Origin: Actinomycetota bacterium
Lineage (GTDB): Bacteria > Actinomycetota > Actinomycetes > Mycobacteriales > Micromonosporaceae
Direction: 5' to 3'
Length of the DNA: 64,000 bases
NCBI GenBank assembly: GCA_005885555.1
Contig: VAWN01000027.1
Coordinates: forward strand, 1-64,000
Shown: piece by piece, positions 20,562-31,233 of the stretch
How the letters are laid out: each line of letters starts with the position of its first letter
Numbering within the stretch: position 1 is the first letter of the stretch
The notes under the pieces: model-generated
Told to the model about the DNA's origin: nothing
Databases searched by the model: none
The model's input: the letters and a program-made list of their open reading frames with translations, nothing else
Translations under genes and position numbers: made by a program

Positions 20562-21082
20562 GCAGGGTCGGGTTGATCATGGGGAGCGACTCGGACTGGG
20601 TGGTGATGTCCGCCGCGGCCGAGGCGCTGGCCGAGTTCGAGGTGCCGTACGAGGTGGGCGTGGTGTCCGCGCACCGGACGCCGCAGAAGATGCTGGCGTA
20701 CGCCGAGTCGGCCGCCGACCGGGGACTTCAGGTGATCATCGCGGGTGCCGGCGGCGCGGCGCACCTGCCCGGCATGGTGGCCTCGGCGACCACACTGCCG
20801 GTGATCGGGGTACCGGTACCGCTGAAGTACCTCGACGGGCTGGACTCGCTGCTGTCGATCGTGCAGATGCCGGCCGGGGTACCGGTGGCCACCGTGTCGA
20901 TCGGCGGCGCCCGCAACGCCGGCCTGCTCGCGGTGCGGATCCTCGGCGCGACCGACCCCGCGCTGCGCGACCGGATGGCCGCCTTCCAACAGCAACTGAA
21001 GGATCTGGTCGCCGAGAAGGACGCCGAGCTCGCGAAGACGGCCGGCCGCCCGCTAACGCAGGCGGCCGAAGGCTCCGCGTAG
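20558..21082 (+). CDS. purE: N5-carboxyaminoimidazole ribonucleotide mutase
   Basis: Converts N5-CAIR to CAIR in purine synthesis, using the PurK product. The 174-residue class I PurE has [10 protein letters not shown] near the N-terminus, the catalytic-loop SAHRTP and [14 protein letters not shown]. The start is the second ATGA copy at the duplicated junction. The 3' end overlaps the convergent membrane-protein gene by 30 bp, so the last ten residues (LTQAAEGSA and its stop) are encoded antisense to the end of that gene. Confidence 0.95.
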   Translation: MSRVGLIMGSDSDWVVMSAAAEALAEFEVPYEVGVVSAHRTPQKMLAYAESAADRGLQVIIAGAGGAAHLPGMVASATTLPVIGVPVPLKYLDGLDSLLSIVQMPAGVPVATVSIGGARNAGLLAVRILGATDPALRDRMAAFQQQLKDLVAEKDAELAKTAGRPLTQAAEGSA

Positions 21083-24000
21083 GCGCATGATGTCGCGGCG
21101 GCGCTTCTCGAAGTTGGCGCCGAGCACCACCAGCAGCGCGCCGACCATTGCCATCACCGTCCAGAGCAGGGCGGCGGTGGACAGCACCGCCAGCTCGTGC
21201 AGGGCGGCGACGATCAGCACGCTGGCACCGATCACCACCGGTGCCCGCTGCCGGCGCCAGGCACCGCCGGCCACGGTCGCGGCGGCGAACACGATCAGCA
21301 GCGCGCGGCGCTCCGGTGTCTGGCCGGTGTACAGCACGATGGCCAGGCTCGGCAGGAACCCGGCGATCAGGGCCACCCCGTACGCGGTCCAGCTGGACAG
21401 GTCGGGGTGGCGGCGCACCTCGACGTACCCGGTGATGAGCGCGACGACCGCGACGGCGAGCGTGTACGCCTCGGGTACCCCGACGTTGCCCAGGCGCATC
21501 AGCAGCCACCACGCCACGACCTCGTGCGCCGCGCCGAGCCAGATCAGCGTGCTGCGGTACAGGCGGGGGCGGTCCGGCTTGGTGGCCGCCACCCCGAGTA
21601 CCGCGCCCCACGCGCAGCTGAACACCGCCAGGTGCGGCAGTGACTTGGCGGCGAGCAGCAGCCCGAGTACCGCGCCGGCGTAGGCGCTCACCTCGACCGT
21701 GATGTTCTCGCTGGCCGCCTCCGGCCGGCGCAGGTGTGGTAGCAGGGCGGCGACCACGAGCTGCGAACCGGCCACGACCCCGACGAGGAACGCCGACCCG
21801 TACACCGGCAGCCCGGCCAGCGAGCCGACGACGAGCGCGAGCAGGTTGCCCGCCGTGGCGGAGACCAGCCAGCCGGTGATCCGGGCCGGTTGGGTCGCGC
21901 CGAACAGTCCGGCGATGAGCCCGGCGAGCGCGGTGGCGGCCAGCGCCGTGACCGTGGTCGGCTTGGTCGCGAGGCTACCGGCGAGGCCGGCGGCGCCGGC
22001 GGCGATGCAGATCGCCACGACGATCCGGCGCGCGGCGCGCAGCGGTTCCATGGCGAGGTTGTCCGGTGGCGTCGGGGTGAGCGCGACGCCGAGGCCGCAC
22101 AGCACGCTGACCGCGATCGCCGCGACCGGACCGTCCGGCCACGGCCCGTGCAGCGCGTACGGCGTGATCAGCAGGGTGATCGCGATCCCCGGGATGACCA
22201 CGGCGACGGCCCGTGCCTGCATCGCCCGGGCGCTTCCGCCGAACCCGATCGCGCCGAGGGCCGCGGCCAGCGTCAGCACGATCGCGGCGAGGACCTGGTT
22301 GCCGTTGCCCATCCAGGACGCGAAGTTGCCCAGCGCCGACAGCGAGTCGGCCGGCTGGGTCTGCCAGATGTGGTTCACCCAGTGGTACGGGCCGACGAGC
22401 GCGGCGATGACCGACGGCGCCAGTTCCAGCGCCGCCAGCACCGTGGCCGGACCGGCGGCGAGCAGCAGCACGTACCCCTGCCGCCGGGGGTACCGCCGGG
22501 CGCGCAGCGACCGGACGGTACCCGGCGACGGGCGGCGCAGTCCGGAACCGGAGCGGCCGGCACGGCGCATGGCGACCGCCGCGCGCAGCAGTTCGGCGAC
22601 GACGGCCAGCAGCGCGGCCGCGGCCGCGTACACCGACACGGGTAGCTCGGTGTTCAGCGTCGCGATGGCGATCGCGGTACCGCCGACGGCCACCCCACCG
22701 GTCGCGAACGGCAGGAACACCTCGTTGTCGACGGTCACCGCCACGACGGCGAGGGCCAGGCAGAGTCCGGCGAGCGCGGCGGTGAGCACCAGGGCCAGCG
22801 GCTGGCGCAGCGCGGCCGACCCGCATCCGGCGGCCGCGGTGAGGGTGAGCATGGCACCGGCGAGCGCCGCCCCGCCGATCTGCACGAGGTGATCCGCCTC
22901 GATGTCCCGGTACGTCCGGATGGCGGTGGCGGCCACGGTGGCGTAGATGACCGAGGACATCAGCAGCGTCGACGCGGTCACGTCGGGGCGTACCAGGCTG
23001 GCCCCGACCGTGTCGGCGAACAGCAGGGTCGCGACGCCGGCCCGGGCCCAGGCGACCGTCGGATCGTCGGACCGGGCCGCGGCGATGCCGGCGACGGTGG
23101 AGACGAGCCCGCTGATCGCGATCGGCGACCACCACGGCAGCGCGTACGCGGCGGGTACCGCGAGCGCCGCGAGCCCGACGAGCACCACCCCGACCGCCTG
23201 CGAGGTCGGCGGTGCGAGCATCACCACGGCGGCGACGGCCAGCAGCGCCAGCGCGACCGGGATCTGCGGACCCGGCCCGCCGGGCACGTGGGCGTTCCAG
23301 GTGGCCAGGTCGGCGTTCCAAATCTTGGTGTTCGCCCGCAGCGCGTTGACGCCGCCGATCAGCGCGGCGAGCCCGGACACCACCGCGATGACCCCGCCGA
23401 CGAGCGTGGCGCCGACCGTCGGGCCGCGCCGCAGCCCGACCGGCAGCGCGCGCACGCCGAGCGCCACCGCGAGTACCACGGCGGCCGCAGTCGCCAGCGG
23501 GTACCGCGGCACCAGCAGCGCCGCCACCCGCGCCACGGCCGCGATTGCGCCGGTGGTGACGGCCATCGCCGCGAGGTCGGACCCGTCGAGCCGGGCGTTG
23601 GGCTCCCGGCTGGCGTCCAGCCACGGCGCCGCGATCAGCAGCAGCGCGCCGGCCAGCAGCAGTACGGACACGCCAATGTCGGCGAGCGCGACGTGCGGCG
23701 TGATGAACGCGGTCAGCGACACGGTCACCGCGCCGAGCGTCGCCCCGATCGTGGGTAGCGGCGTGGTGGCCGCCCGCGCGACCCGGGCCAGTGACGCGGC
23801 GCCGAGGGTACCGGCGACGGCGAGCGACGCGGCGGCGAGGATCGGGCCGGGCAGGTGGCTCTCCGGTGCCAGCGCGGCGGTGGCGAACGCGACCGCACCC
23901 GGCAGCGCGAACGCCGCCCCGCCCAGCGCCGCCTCGGTGACGATCTCGGTGGGCCGGCCGCCGGCGGCGAACTCCAGCCACGGCGCCACGCCGATGAGTA

Positions 24001-25774
24001 CCCCGGCGACGGCGATCGTGGTCAGCGTGATCGCGGCGGCGCTGGGCCGGGCGAGGCTCACCAGGGTGGCGTAGCCGCCGAGCAGGGTGGCCGCGCCGAC
24101 GCGCAGCCAGGCCGCCCGGACGCTGCGGGCGGCGAGGCCGTAGAAGCCGATCGCCACCGCGCCGGCGACCAGCACGGCCGGTCCGGCCGCCCACAGCAGG
24201 CGCAGCGTCGCGGGTACCAGGACCAGGGTCAGCGTGATGCCGACCACCACGCCGTCGCTGCGCACGCCGCCGGGCAGCATCAGCACCGCCGCGACCGTGA
24301 TGATCAACACGGCGACCGCGAGCTGCCAGGCGTCCGGGCCGGTCGCCTCCGCGACCCTGCCGGGGTACCCGACGATGTCCGCCTTCCAGAACGGGGTCGC
24401 CGCGCGCACCGAGGCCGTGATCCCGTCGAAGGCCCGCGCGAGGATGATCACTGCGGTGGTACCGGCGGCGAGCGCGCCGGCCAGCTGTGGTCCCCGCCGG
24501 GCCGGTGCCGGCAGGTACCGCACCCCGAGCGCGACCAGCAGGATGACCAGGGCGGTGCTGACGATGCCCCGACCCGGGAGGGCGACCGCGGCGAGCCGGC
24601 CGGTCGCGGCGACCACCGACAGGACGAACAGTCCGGCGCCGATGTCCGCGGCCAGCCAGCGGCGCAGGATCAGCCCGCCGTCCAGCCCGACGGTACCGGC
24701 GAGAATCAGCGCCGCGGCACCGGACAGCGCGGCGTTGACGGTGTGCGCCTCGGCGAGCGCGACCGTCGCGCACACGACCGACGTGACGACCGCGATGCCG
24801 TGCAGTACCCAGGCCGCGTCCTCCAGGTACCCGGTGCCGTTCGGCCGGCTGCGCAGCACCATCGCCATCAGCAGGTCCTGCAGGCCGACCGCGGCCAGCA
24901 CGCCGGCCCAGGCCACCACGCCGTGCAGTACCGACGCGGCGAGCAGCGGGATGACCGGCTGCAGCAGCAGCATGGTGGCGAACCGGGGCGCCCGCAGGTG
25001 GGTGAGCTTGCGGTACCAGGCGGCGACCCCGGCGGTACCCAGGAAGATCAGGCCGGCGAACGTGGTGCGCGGTATCCCGGTGTGCCCGAACCAGGCCGAC
25101 CGGATCGCGAACCCGTCGAGCAGCACGTACGTCAGCCCGACCGAGGCGATGGTCTCCGCCGTGTTGACCAGCGCCCGGCGTGCCACCGGTATCGCACCGG
25201 CGAGGATGGCCCCGGCGAGCACGGTGAACACGACGACCCGGCCGCCGGCCGCGAGCGCGCGCAGCAGGTATGCGGTACCGGTGATGACGAACATCAGCGC
25301 GCCGAGCCAGAGCAGCACGTTCTGCATGGACCGGCTGGAGACCTCCGGCCCGTGCGGGTGTACCGGCTCGTCGGGTACCGGTGGACCGCCGTTGCCGTTG
25401 CCGGGCAGCTGGCTGAGCGGGATCGCCTTGCCGGGCCTGACGGCCACCGGCGGCGCCGGCCGCGGTGCGGGGATCACCGGGCGCGCGCCGCCGAAGCCGA
25501 CCGGCGGCGGTGACTTCACCCGGAACCGCCGGCTACCGGCGGCGGCCGCCTCCTGCTCGGTCGCCTGGATCAGCAGCGAACGGGTGGCGATGGCGCCCTG
25601 GATCCGCTTGAGCAGGACCGCCCGGGAGTCGACCATGTCCCGGTTGCGGAACTGCATCTTGGTGATCACCTTGCTCAGCTCGGCGATCTCCTGCTCGACG
25701 CTGCGCCCGCATTCGGGGCACCCGGTCACGGTGTCGGCGCGCGCGCCGCAGTTCGAGCAGGGATATGTCCCCAC
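21053..25774 (-). CDS. Giant polytopic membrane protein, SCO7613_C-like
   Basis: A 1573-residue protein. The N-terminus is a Cys4 zinc ribbon (CSNC and CPEC), followed by a helical, probably coiled-coil segment to about residue 80, a Pro-rich linker to about 150, then alternating hydrophobic segments to the C-terminus. I estimate several dozen membrane helices. It resembles the actinobacterial SCO7613 C-terminal-domain proteins; function is unknown. The ATG start is clear, with a GGAGGC sequence upstream. The composition (Ala, Val, Leu, Gly, Thr) and internal similarity suggest repeated membrane modules. It is convergent with and overlaps purE. Confidence 0.85.
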   Translation of the reverse strand: MGTYPCSNCGARADTVTGCPECGRSVEQEIAELSKVITKMQFRNRDMVDSRAVLLKRIQGAIATRSLLIQATEQEAAAAGSRRFRVKSPPPVGFGGARPVIPAPRPAPPVAVRPGKAIPLSQLPGNGNGGPPVPDEPVHPHGPEVSSRSMQNVLLWLGALMFVITGTAYLLRALAAGGRVVVFTVLAGAILAGAIPVARRALVNTAETIASVGLTYVLLDGFAIRSAWFGHTGIPRTTFAGLIFLGTAGVAAWYRKLTHLRAPRFATMLLLQPVIPLLAASVLHGVVAWAGVLAAVGLQDLLMAMVLRSRPNGTGYLEDAAWVLHGIAVVTSVVCATVALAEAHTVNAALSGAAALILAGTVGLDGGLILRRWLAADIGAGLFVLSVVAATGRLAAVALPGRGIVSTALVILLVALGVRYLPAPARRGPQLAGALAAGTTAVIILARAFDGITASVRAATPFWKADIVGYPGRVAEATGPDAWQLAVAVLIITVAAVLMLPGGVRSDGVVVGITLTLVLVPATLRLLWAAGPAVLVAGAVAIGFYGLAARSVRAAWLRVGAATLLGGYATLVSLARPSAAAITLTTIAVAGVLIGVAPWLEFAAGGRPTEIVTEAALGGAAFALPGAVAFATAALAPESHLPGPILAAASLAVAGTLGAASLARVARAATTPLPTIGATLGAVTVSLTAFITPHVALADIGVSVLLLAGALLLIAAPWLDASREPNARLDGSDLAAMAVTTGAIAAVARVAALLVPRYPLATAAAVVLAVALGVRALPVGLRRGPTVGATLVGGVIAVVSGLAALIGGVNALRANTKIWNADLATWNAHVPGGPGPQIPVALALLAVAAVVMLAPPTSQAVGVVLVGLAALAVPAAYALPWWSPIAISGLVSTVAGIAAARSDDPTVAWARAGVATLLFADTVGASLVRPDVTASTLLMSSVIYATVAATAIRTYRDIEADHLVQIGGAALAGAMLTLTAAAGCGSAALRQPLALVLTAALAGLCLALAVVAVTVDNEVFLPFATGGVAVGGTAIAIATLNTELPVSVYAAAAALLAVVAELLRAAVAMRRAGRSGSGLRRPSPGTVRSLRARRYPRRQGYVLLLAAGPATVLAALELAPSVIAALVGPYHWVNHIWQTQPADSLSALGNFASWMGNGNQVLAAIVLTLAAALGAIGFGGSARAMQARAVAVVIPGIAITLLITPYALHGPWPDGPVAAIAVSVLCGLGVALTPTPPDNLAMEPLRAARRIVVAICIAAGAAGLAGSLATKPTTVTALAATALAGLIAGLFGATQPARITGWLVSATAGNLLALVVGSLAGLPVYGSAFLVGVVAGSQLVVAALLPHLRRPEAASENITVEVSAYAGAVLGLLLAAKSLPHLAVFSCAWGAVLGVAATKPDRPRLYRSTLIWLGAAHEVVAWWLLMRLGNVGVPEAYTLAVAVVALITGYVEVRRHPDLSSWTAYGVALIAGFLPSLAIVLYTGQTPERRALLIVFAAATVAGGAWRRQRAPVVIGASVLIVAALHELAVLSTAALLWTVMAMVGALLVVLGANFEKRRRDIMRLRGAFGRLR

Positions 25775-25859
25775 GGCAGCCTCCTGTCGGGGTTGTCCGC
25801 CAAAAGCATGCCTAGTCGGCAGTGCTCCTGGCTAGCCCCGAGGATCACCGGGTGCCCGA

Positions 25860-27296
25860 TCAGGTGAGCGCGGGCCGCCCCATGCCGCGGTACTGCCAGC
25901 CCGCCCGTACCCACACCAGCTGGTCAAGGCAGTTCCGCGCGTCGATCACCCGGCGGCCCGCGACGAGCTCGGCGAGGGCCACCGGGTCGGCGTGGCGGAA
26001 CTCCTCCCACTCGGTGAGGACGCACACCAGATCCGCGCCGGTCACCGCGTCGGTCAGCGTCTTGGCGTAGCTGGCCTCGGGCAGCTCCCGCTCGGCCAGC
26101 GCCATGCCCTCGGGGTCGTAGACGACGACGGTCGCGCCGGTGCGGTACAGCTTGTGGGCGACCGCGAGGGCCGGCGAGTCGCGGACGTCGTCGGAGTTCG
26201 GCTTGAACGTCGCGCCGAGTACCGCGATCTTCAGTCCGCTCAGGTCCGGACCGGCCGGGCCGTTGTGCCGGGCCAGCAGCTCGGCGGCGAGCTGGATGAC
26301 CCGCTGGCGGCGGCGCTGGTTGATCAGGTCGACCTCGTGCAGGAACCGCAACGCCTCGCCGACTCCCAGTTCCTGGGCGCGGGCCTGGAAGGCGCGGATG
26401 TCCTTGGGCAGGCAGGCGCCGCCGAAGCCGAGCCCGGCGCGGAGGAACTTGTTGCCGATCCGGGGGTCGTAGCCGATCGCCCGGGCCAGCTGGGCGACGT
26501 CGGCGCCGCTGGCCTCGCACACCTCGGCCATCGCGTTGATGAACGAGATCTTCGTGGCGAGGAACGCGTTGGCCGCGACCTTCACCAGCTCCGCGGTGGC
26601 GAAGTCGGTGACCACGACGGGTACCTCGCGGTCCTCGTTCTGTGCCAGGTCGAACACGCCCTTGTGCGCGGCGTACAGCAGGCCCTGCGCCCACTCGCTG
26701 CGCACCCCGAAGATCACCCGATTGGGACGCAGCACGTCTTCGACCGCGAACCCTTCCTGGAGGAACTCGGGGCTCCACGCGACCTCGACGCCGGCCTCGG
26801 CCGGGCTGAACCGGTGCACCAGCTCCTCGACCCACTCGGCGGTGCCGACCGGTACCGTCGACTTGCCCACGATCAGGGCCTTGCGGGTCAGCCGCTGCGC
26901 GAGGTTCGTCACCGCGGTCTCCACATAGGACAGGTCGGCGGCCGGCCCGTCCGGGCGCTGCGGGGTACCCACGCAGATGAAGTGCACGTCACCGAAGGCG
27001 GCCACCTCTTCGTAGGAGGTGGTGAAGCGGAGCCGGCCGGTGCCCAGGTTCTTGCGCAGCAACTCGTCCAGGCCGGGCTCGTGGAAGGGCACCTCACCGC
27101 CGCTGAGCTTGGCGATCTTCGACTCGTCGACGTCGAAGCCGAGCACCTCGTAGCCCATCTCGGCGAAGCAGACCGCGTACGTGGCACCGAGGTAGCCGGT
27201 GCCGAGGAAGGTCAGCCGGGGGCGCTGGGCGCCGGACGGTGGGCTGACCGGCTGCGGGTTCTGCAGTGCCTGGTTATTGGGATACGCAATGGTCAC
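25860..27296 (-). CDS. ugd: UDP-glucose 6-dehydrogenase
   Basis: Oxidises UDP-glucose to UDP-glucuronate with NAD+, supplying envelope or capsule glycans. The 478-residue protein has the Rossmann motif GTGYLG at residues 32-37 after an unusual 25-residue Pro/Gln/Asn-rich N-terminal extension, STVPVGT at about 146, and the catalytic Cys295 in GFGGACLPKD. Standard bacterial Ugd proteins are 390-450 residues, so the extension accounts for the extra length. The ATG is at 27296. No other glucuronate genes adjoin, but a glycosyltransferase and GDP-mannose genes follow within 6 kb. Confidence 0.93.
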   Translation of the reverse strand: MTIAYPNNQALQNPQPVSPPSGAQRPRLTFLGTGYLGATYAVCFAEMGYEVLGFDVDESKIAKLSGGEVPFHEPGLDELLRKNLGTGRLRFTTSYEEVAAFGDVHFICVGTPQRPDGPAADLSYVETAVTNLAQRLTRKALIVGKSTVPVGTAEWVEELVHRFSPAEAGVEVAWSPEFLQEGFAVEDVLRPNRVIFGVRSEWAQGLLYAAHKGVFDLAQNEDREVPVVVTDFATAELVKVAANAFLATKISFINAMAEVCEASGADVAQLARAIGYDPRIGNKFLRAGLGFGGACLPKDIRAFQARAQELGVGEALRFLHEVDLINQRRRQRVIQLAAELLARHNGPAGPDLSGLKIAVLGATFKPNSDDVRDSPALAVAHKLYRTGATVVVYDPEGMALAERELPEASYAKTLTDAVTGADLVCVLTEWEEFRHADPVALAELVAGRRVIDARNCLDQLVWVRAGWQYRGMGRPALT

Positions 27297-27520
27297 GCCG
27301 GTTCTCCGCTCGTACGGGGGACATGCGGGTGGTACCGCCGTCCCGGCGAGGATAGACGGTACGGTGCCGCTGGGCTCGTCGGGCGCAGGTTACCGCCCGG
27401 TAAGCCCGGTTCGGCCCGGTGCCGGAGACACCGGTGTCCGCCTCCTGTAGGACAACAATGCCCGCCGCGCGCCGGGACATACGCAAGCCGCCCCGGTGAC
27501 GGCGCCCCCCTTGTGGAGCT

Positions 27521-28387
27521 TCAGAGCCTTCGGGTGGTGTCCGGGTCGGCTGGCGGCTCGGGCTCCACGCCGGTCGATGGTACCGCCGGCGGCCCGCCGG
27601 TGCCGAAGGCGGGCGAGCCGTACGGGCGTGCTGGCGGCGCGTAGTTCGACTGCGCCGGTGGGTAGCTGGGCCCGCCGCTGGACGGTGGGGGCGCGTACGT
27701 GGGCGGGGCCGGCGGCTGGTACAGCGGCCGGGTCGCCGAGCTCTCCTCGTCCGGGGCGGCATGCGCGGGCGCCCCCGACGCCGGCGAACCCGATGTCGGC
27801 GAACCCGACACCGGCGACTCGTACGTCGGGTACAGCGGCGGTGGCGGGTACCCGCTGGACGGCGGCGGCGAGTACGAGCCCGCCCCCGGCGGCGGGTACG
27901 GCGGGAAGGCGCCTGGTGGCACCGCGCCCGGCGCGGCCGCGTACGGTGCCGCCCCGTACGGTGCGGCCGCGGCCGGCTGCCCCGCGGTGCCCCGCCAGCG
28001 CTGCGGGCTCAGCATCGTGGCCAGCAGCGGTACCGCCAGCAGCAGCGGAACCCCGAACAGCACCGGCGCGGCCAGTGCGCCGTGCGCGCCGAGCAGCGAC
28101 TTGTCGAACTGCTGCGCGAACTGCTCGCGGGCGACCAGCGCGTACACCTCGACACCGAGGAACGCCAGCGCGGCCAGCAGCGGCCCGAGCGGGGACAACC
28201 GCGGCAGGACCATCGCGGCGTACAGCGCCCCCGCGGCGAGCAGGGCGGCCGCCCCGATCGCCTCGTTGGTGTAGTCGTGGCCGGTGATCGCCAGGGCGAC
28301 ACCCAGCCGCACCGACCCGATGCCGACCAGCACATACACGCCGGCTGCCAGGACGAGGGAGAGGAGGATCGAGCCGAGGTGCCGCAT
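27521..28387 (-). CDS. Membrane protein with proline-rich tail, paralogue of 28462..29106
   Basis: A 288-residue protein with four hydrophobic segments in the first 125 residues (beginning MRHLGSILLSLVLAAGVYVL), then a long cytoplasmic tail rich in Pro, Ala, Ser, Gly and Tyr with YPPPP- and GSPTSGSP-type repeats. It lies downstream of a related gene that also begins MRHL and has SPLG between the second and third helices, so the pair probably arose by tandem duplication. Function is unknown; similar Micromonosporaceae proteins are annotated only as hypothetical. The start is ATG 28387, with GGGAGGCACC upstream. Confidence 0.75.
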   Translation of the reverse strand: MRHLGSILLSLVLAAGVYVLVGIGSVRLGVALAITGHDYTNEAIGAAALLAAGALYAAMVLPRLSPLGPLLAALAFLGVEVYALVAREQFAQQFDKSLLGAHGALAAPVLFGVPLLLAVPLLATMLSPQRWRGTAGQPAAAAPYGAAPYAAAPGAVPPGAFPPYPPPGAGSYSPPPSSGYPPPPLYPTYESPVSGSPTSGSPASGAPAHAAPDEESSATRPLYQPPAPPTYAPPPSSGGPSYPPAQSNYAPPARPYGSPAFGTGGPPAVPSTGVEPEPPADPDTTRRL

Positions 28388-28461
28388 GGTGCCTCCCGCA
28401 GGGTGCAGTCGCGCAAAAACCTACATCGGCCGGTCAACTGCGCGGCTCGGACGAATGGCTG

Positions 28462-29106
28462 CTACCTCGACTGCTCTTCCGTGGTCGTGCTCTCGCCGGG
28501 CGGCGTGCGCCACGGTGAGCCGAACTGCCCGGGTACCACGCGCTCGGTGGTCGGGTCGTCGAACCCGCTACCCAGCGGCGTGGTCGCCGGTGTCGTCGGG
28601 TTCCAGAAGTCCTTGGTCTCCTCGCCGCCCTGCTCGCCCTCCAGGGTCACCTCGCCCGGCGCCTCCGCGGCGGCCGCCGTCGGCCACCGCCGCCACCGGG
28701 TGAGGCTGGCGACGCCGACCAGCAGCAGCGAGCCGAGTACCAGGGTCGTGCCGTTGACCACCGGGGTGTACAGGTGCGCCCGGTGATGGTTCAGCGAGAC
28801 GTCCTGCTGGCTCAGCAGCTTGTACACGTCCTTGCCGGCGAACAGCACGGCGACGTAGCTGCCGACGTAGAACAGCCCGGCGGCCACCGCGCCCAGCGGC
28901 GAGAACCGCAGCGTGGCGAGCAGGCCGAGCAGCAGGCCGGCACCGGCCAGGAAGAGCAGCGGCCAGAGGAAGTCGTTCGCGTGCCAGGTACCCGCCTGCG
29001 CCGACTTGGCGAACGCGTCCGCCGCCTGGGGCTGGCCGTATGCCATCAATAGCCACGCCGCGGGCGCGATGACGACCGCGGCGATCAGGGTCCACAGGTG
29101 TCGCAT
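28462..29106 (-). CDS. Four-helix membrane protein, function unknown
   Basis: A 214-residue protein beginning MRHLWTLIAAVVIAPAAWLL with four transmembrane segments up to about residue 150, then an acidic, Thr/Pro-rich tail. It is a paralogue of the gene 74 bp downstream. An in-frame ATG at 29142 with GGGGAGAGG just upstream could add 12 residues, but the spacing is very short, so I kept 29106. It is divergent from aacS with about 100 bp between the starts. No function can be inferred from sequence. Confidence 0.72.
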   Translation of the reverse strand: MRHLWTLIAAVVIAPAAWLLMAYGQPQAADAFAKSAQAGTWHANDFLWPLLFLAGAGLLLGLLATLRFSPLGAVAAGLFYVGSYVAVLFAGKDVYKLLSQQDVSLNHHRAHLYTPVVNGTTLVLGSLLLVGVASLTRWRRWPTAAAAEAPGEVTLEGEQGGEETKDFWNPTTPATTPLGSGFDDPTTERVVPGQFGSPWRTPPGESTTTEEQSR

Positions 29107-29208
29107 ACCGCGCACCGTACCGTGTCGGAATCGTTTGAACATCCTCTCCCCGGCGACGATCTTCCGCACCACGGCCGTCGATACCCGGGGGTACGGCAGG
29201 ATGTGGAC

Positions 29209-31233
29209 ATGAACAACGTGCTGTGGCGGCCGGTGCCGGGGCGGCGGTCCCGGGTGGGTGACTTTCTGACCTGGCTCGACCGGGAGCGCGGGCGCAGCTT
29301 CGACGGGTACCCGCAGTTGTGGGAGTGGTCGACCACGGACCTCGCCGGCTTCTGGCGGGCGGTGTGGGACCACTTCGACGTGCGCGCCTACGACCCGCCG
29401 TCGGACACGCTGCCGCAGGCGCGGATGCCCGGGGCGCGCTGGTTCCCCGGCGCCACGCTCAACTACGCCGAGCACGTGCTGCGGATGCCGGGCCTCGCCG
29501 ACGACGACCCGGTGGTGTTCGGGTACTCGCAGACGCGCGCGCCGGTGACGCTGACCGCGGCGCAGTTGCGGGAGCGGGTACGGCGGGTGCGGGCGGGACT
29601 GGTCCGGCTCGGTGTGGGTACCGGTGACCGGGTCGCCGCATACGCGCCGAACATTCCGGAGACGTTCGTGCTCATGCTCGCCACCGCCAGCCTCGGCGCG
29701 GTGTTCTCGTCGTGCGCGCCGGAGTTCGGTACCCGGTCGGTCGTCGACCGCTGGCGGCAGATCGCGCCGAAGGTGCTCGTCGCGGTCGACGGGTACGTCT
29801 ACGGCGGCAAACGGATCGACCGCGGCGCCGAGGTCGCGTCCGTCCACAGTGCACTGTCCTCTGTGGAGCATCTGGTCACACTGTCCTATCTGGACGGTCC
29901 GGCCTATCTGGACGGTCCGGCGCCGGACGGCTGGGCGGCGCTGGAAGCCGACACCGACGAGCCGCTGGAGTTCGCGCCGGTGCCGTTCGACCATCCGCTG
30001 TACGTGCTCTACTCGTCGGGTACCACGGGGTTGCCCAAGCCGATCGTGCACGGGCACGGCGGGATCCTGCTGGAGCACCTGAAGATGCTCGCGCTGCACC
30101 ACGACCTCGGCCCCGGCGACCGGTTCTTCTGGTACACCACGACCGGCTGGATGATGTGGAACTTCCTGGTGTCCGGGCCGGCGGTCGGCGCGGCGGTGGT
30201 GATGTACGACGGCGCACCCGACCCGGTCGGCCTGTGGCAGCTGGCCGCCGAGGCCGGCATGACCTACTTCGGCACCTCCGCGCCGTTCCTGCTCGCCTGC
30301 CGCAAGGCCGGCGTGGTACCGCGCGAGCTGGCCGACCTGTCCGCGCTGCGCGGGGTCGGCTCGACCGGTGCGCCGCTGCCGCCCGAGGGCTTCCGCTGGG
30401 TGTACGAGGCGGTGGGCGAGCGGGTGCTGCTCGCGTCGCTGTCCGGGGGTACCGACGTGTGCACCGGCTTCGTCGGCGGTTCGCCGCTGCTGCCCGTGTA
30501 CGAGGGCGAGATCTCCTGCCGCTGCCTGGGTGCCCGGGTGGAGGCGTTCAACGACAAGGGGGAGCCGGTCATCGGCCAGCTCGGCGAGCTGGTCATCACC
30601 GAGCCCATGCCGAGCATGCCGGTCGGCTTCTGGGGCGACGAGGACGGCGAACGGTACCGCGAGGCGTACTTCGACGTGTACCCGGGCGTCTGGCGGCACG
30701 GCGACTGGATCACCATCACCGAGCGGGGCACCTGCGTCATCACCGGCCGGTCCGACGCGACGCTCAACCGCGGCGGGGTTCGGCTGGGTACCGCGGAGTT
30801 CTACTCGGTCGTCGAAGGGCTGCCCGAGATCGTCGACTCCGTCGTGGTGCACCTCGAAGACGCCGAAGGCGGTGCCGGCGAGCTGCTGCTGTTCGTCGTG
30901 CTCGCCAACGGCCGGGAGCTGGACGACGAGCTGCGCGCGCGGATCGCCCGGGAGCTGCGCACCGCGCTGTCACCGCGGCACGTGCCGGACGAGATCCACC
31001 AGGTGCGGGCGGTGCCGCGGACGCTGTCGGCGAAGAAGCTGGAGGTACCGGTGAAGAAGATCCTGACCGGTACCCCGGTGGAGCGGGCGGCGGCGACCGG
31101 CGCGCTGGCCAATCCCGAGTCGCTGCAGGCCTTCGCCGAGTTCGCCCGCGGGCGGGCGGCGCCTGAGGAGCCCACGGGCCGCGCGAGCGCAGCGAGCGCC
31201 GATGCGTCGGTCACCAGGCGAGGTTCCGGGTGA
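29209..31233 (+). CDS. aacS: Acetoacetate--CoA ligase
   Basis: Activates acetoacetate to acetoacetyl-CoA with ATP. The 674-residue member of the ANL adenylating superfamily has the N-terminal acetyl-CoA-synthetase-like cap (VLWRPV...RARMPG-type, LNYAEHVL), the AMP-binding motif YSSGTTGLPKP at about residue 269, and the C-terminal lysine segment TLSAKKLEVPVKKIL. The ATG is at 29209. An 18-bp in-frame tandem duplication (29887-29922) encodes YLDGPA twice. The last 20 residues include a GAGCGCAGCGAGC element and look like a run-on tail; the 3' end overlaps the convergent TIGR03089 gene by 23 bp. Confidence 0.93.
   Translation: MNNVLWRPVPGRRSRVGDFLTWLDRERGRSFDGYPQLWEWSTTDLAGFWRAVWDHFDVRAYDPPSDTLPQARMPGARWFPGATLNYAEHVLRMPGLADDDPVVFGYSQTRAPVTLTAAQLRERVRRVRAGLVRLGVGTGDRVAAYAPNIPETFVLMLATASLGAVFSSCAPEFGTRSVVDRWRQIAPKVLVAVDGYVYGGKRIDRGAEVASVHSALSSVEHLVTLSYLDGPAYLDGPAPDGWAALEADTDEPLEFAPVPFDHPLYVLYSSGTTGLPKPIVHGHGGILLEHLKMLALHHDLGPGDRFFWYTTTGWMMWNFLVSGPAVGAAVVMYDGAPDPVGLWQLAAEAGMTYFGTSAPFLLACRKAGVVPRELADLSALRGVGSTGAPLPPEGFRWVYEAVGERVLLASLSGGTDVCTGFVGGSPLLPVYEGEISCRCLGARVEAFNDKGEPVIGQLGELVITEPMPSMPVGFWGDEDGERYREAYFDVYPGVWRHGDWITITERGTCVITGRSDATLNRGGVRLGTAEFYSVVEGLPEIVDSVVVHLEDAEGGAGELLLFVVLANGRELDDELRARIARELRTALSPRHVPDEIHQVRAVPRTLSAKKLEVPVKKILTGTPVERAAATGALANPESLQAFAEFARGRAAPEEPTGRASAASADASVTRRGSG
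29887..29922 (+). repeat. 18-bp in-frame tandem duplication in aacS
   Basis: Two consecutive 18-bp units, differing in the last base, encode YLDGPA twice in a surface-loop region of the acetoacetate--CoA ligase. Confidence 0.85.

Noticed and set aside
22947-25835. Long plus-strand frames opposite the giant membrane protein
   Set aside because: Composition is that of an antisense of Ala/Val-rich helices; no start signals or domains.
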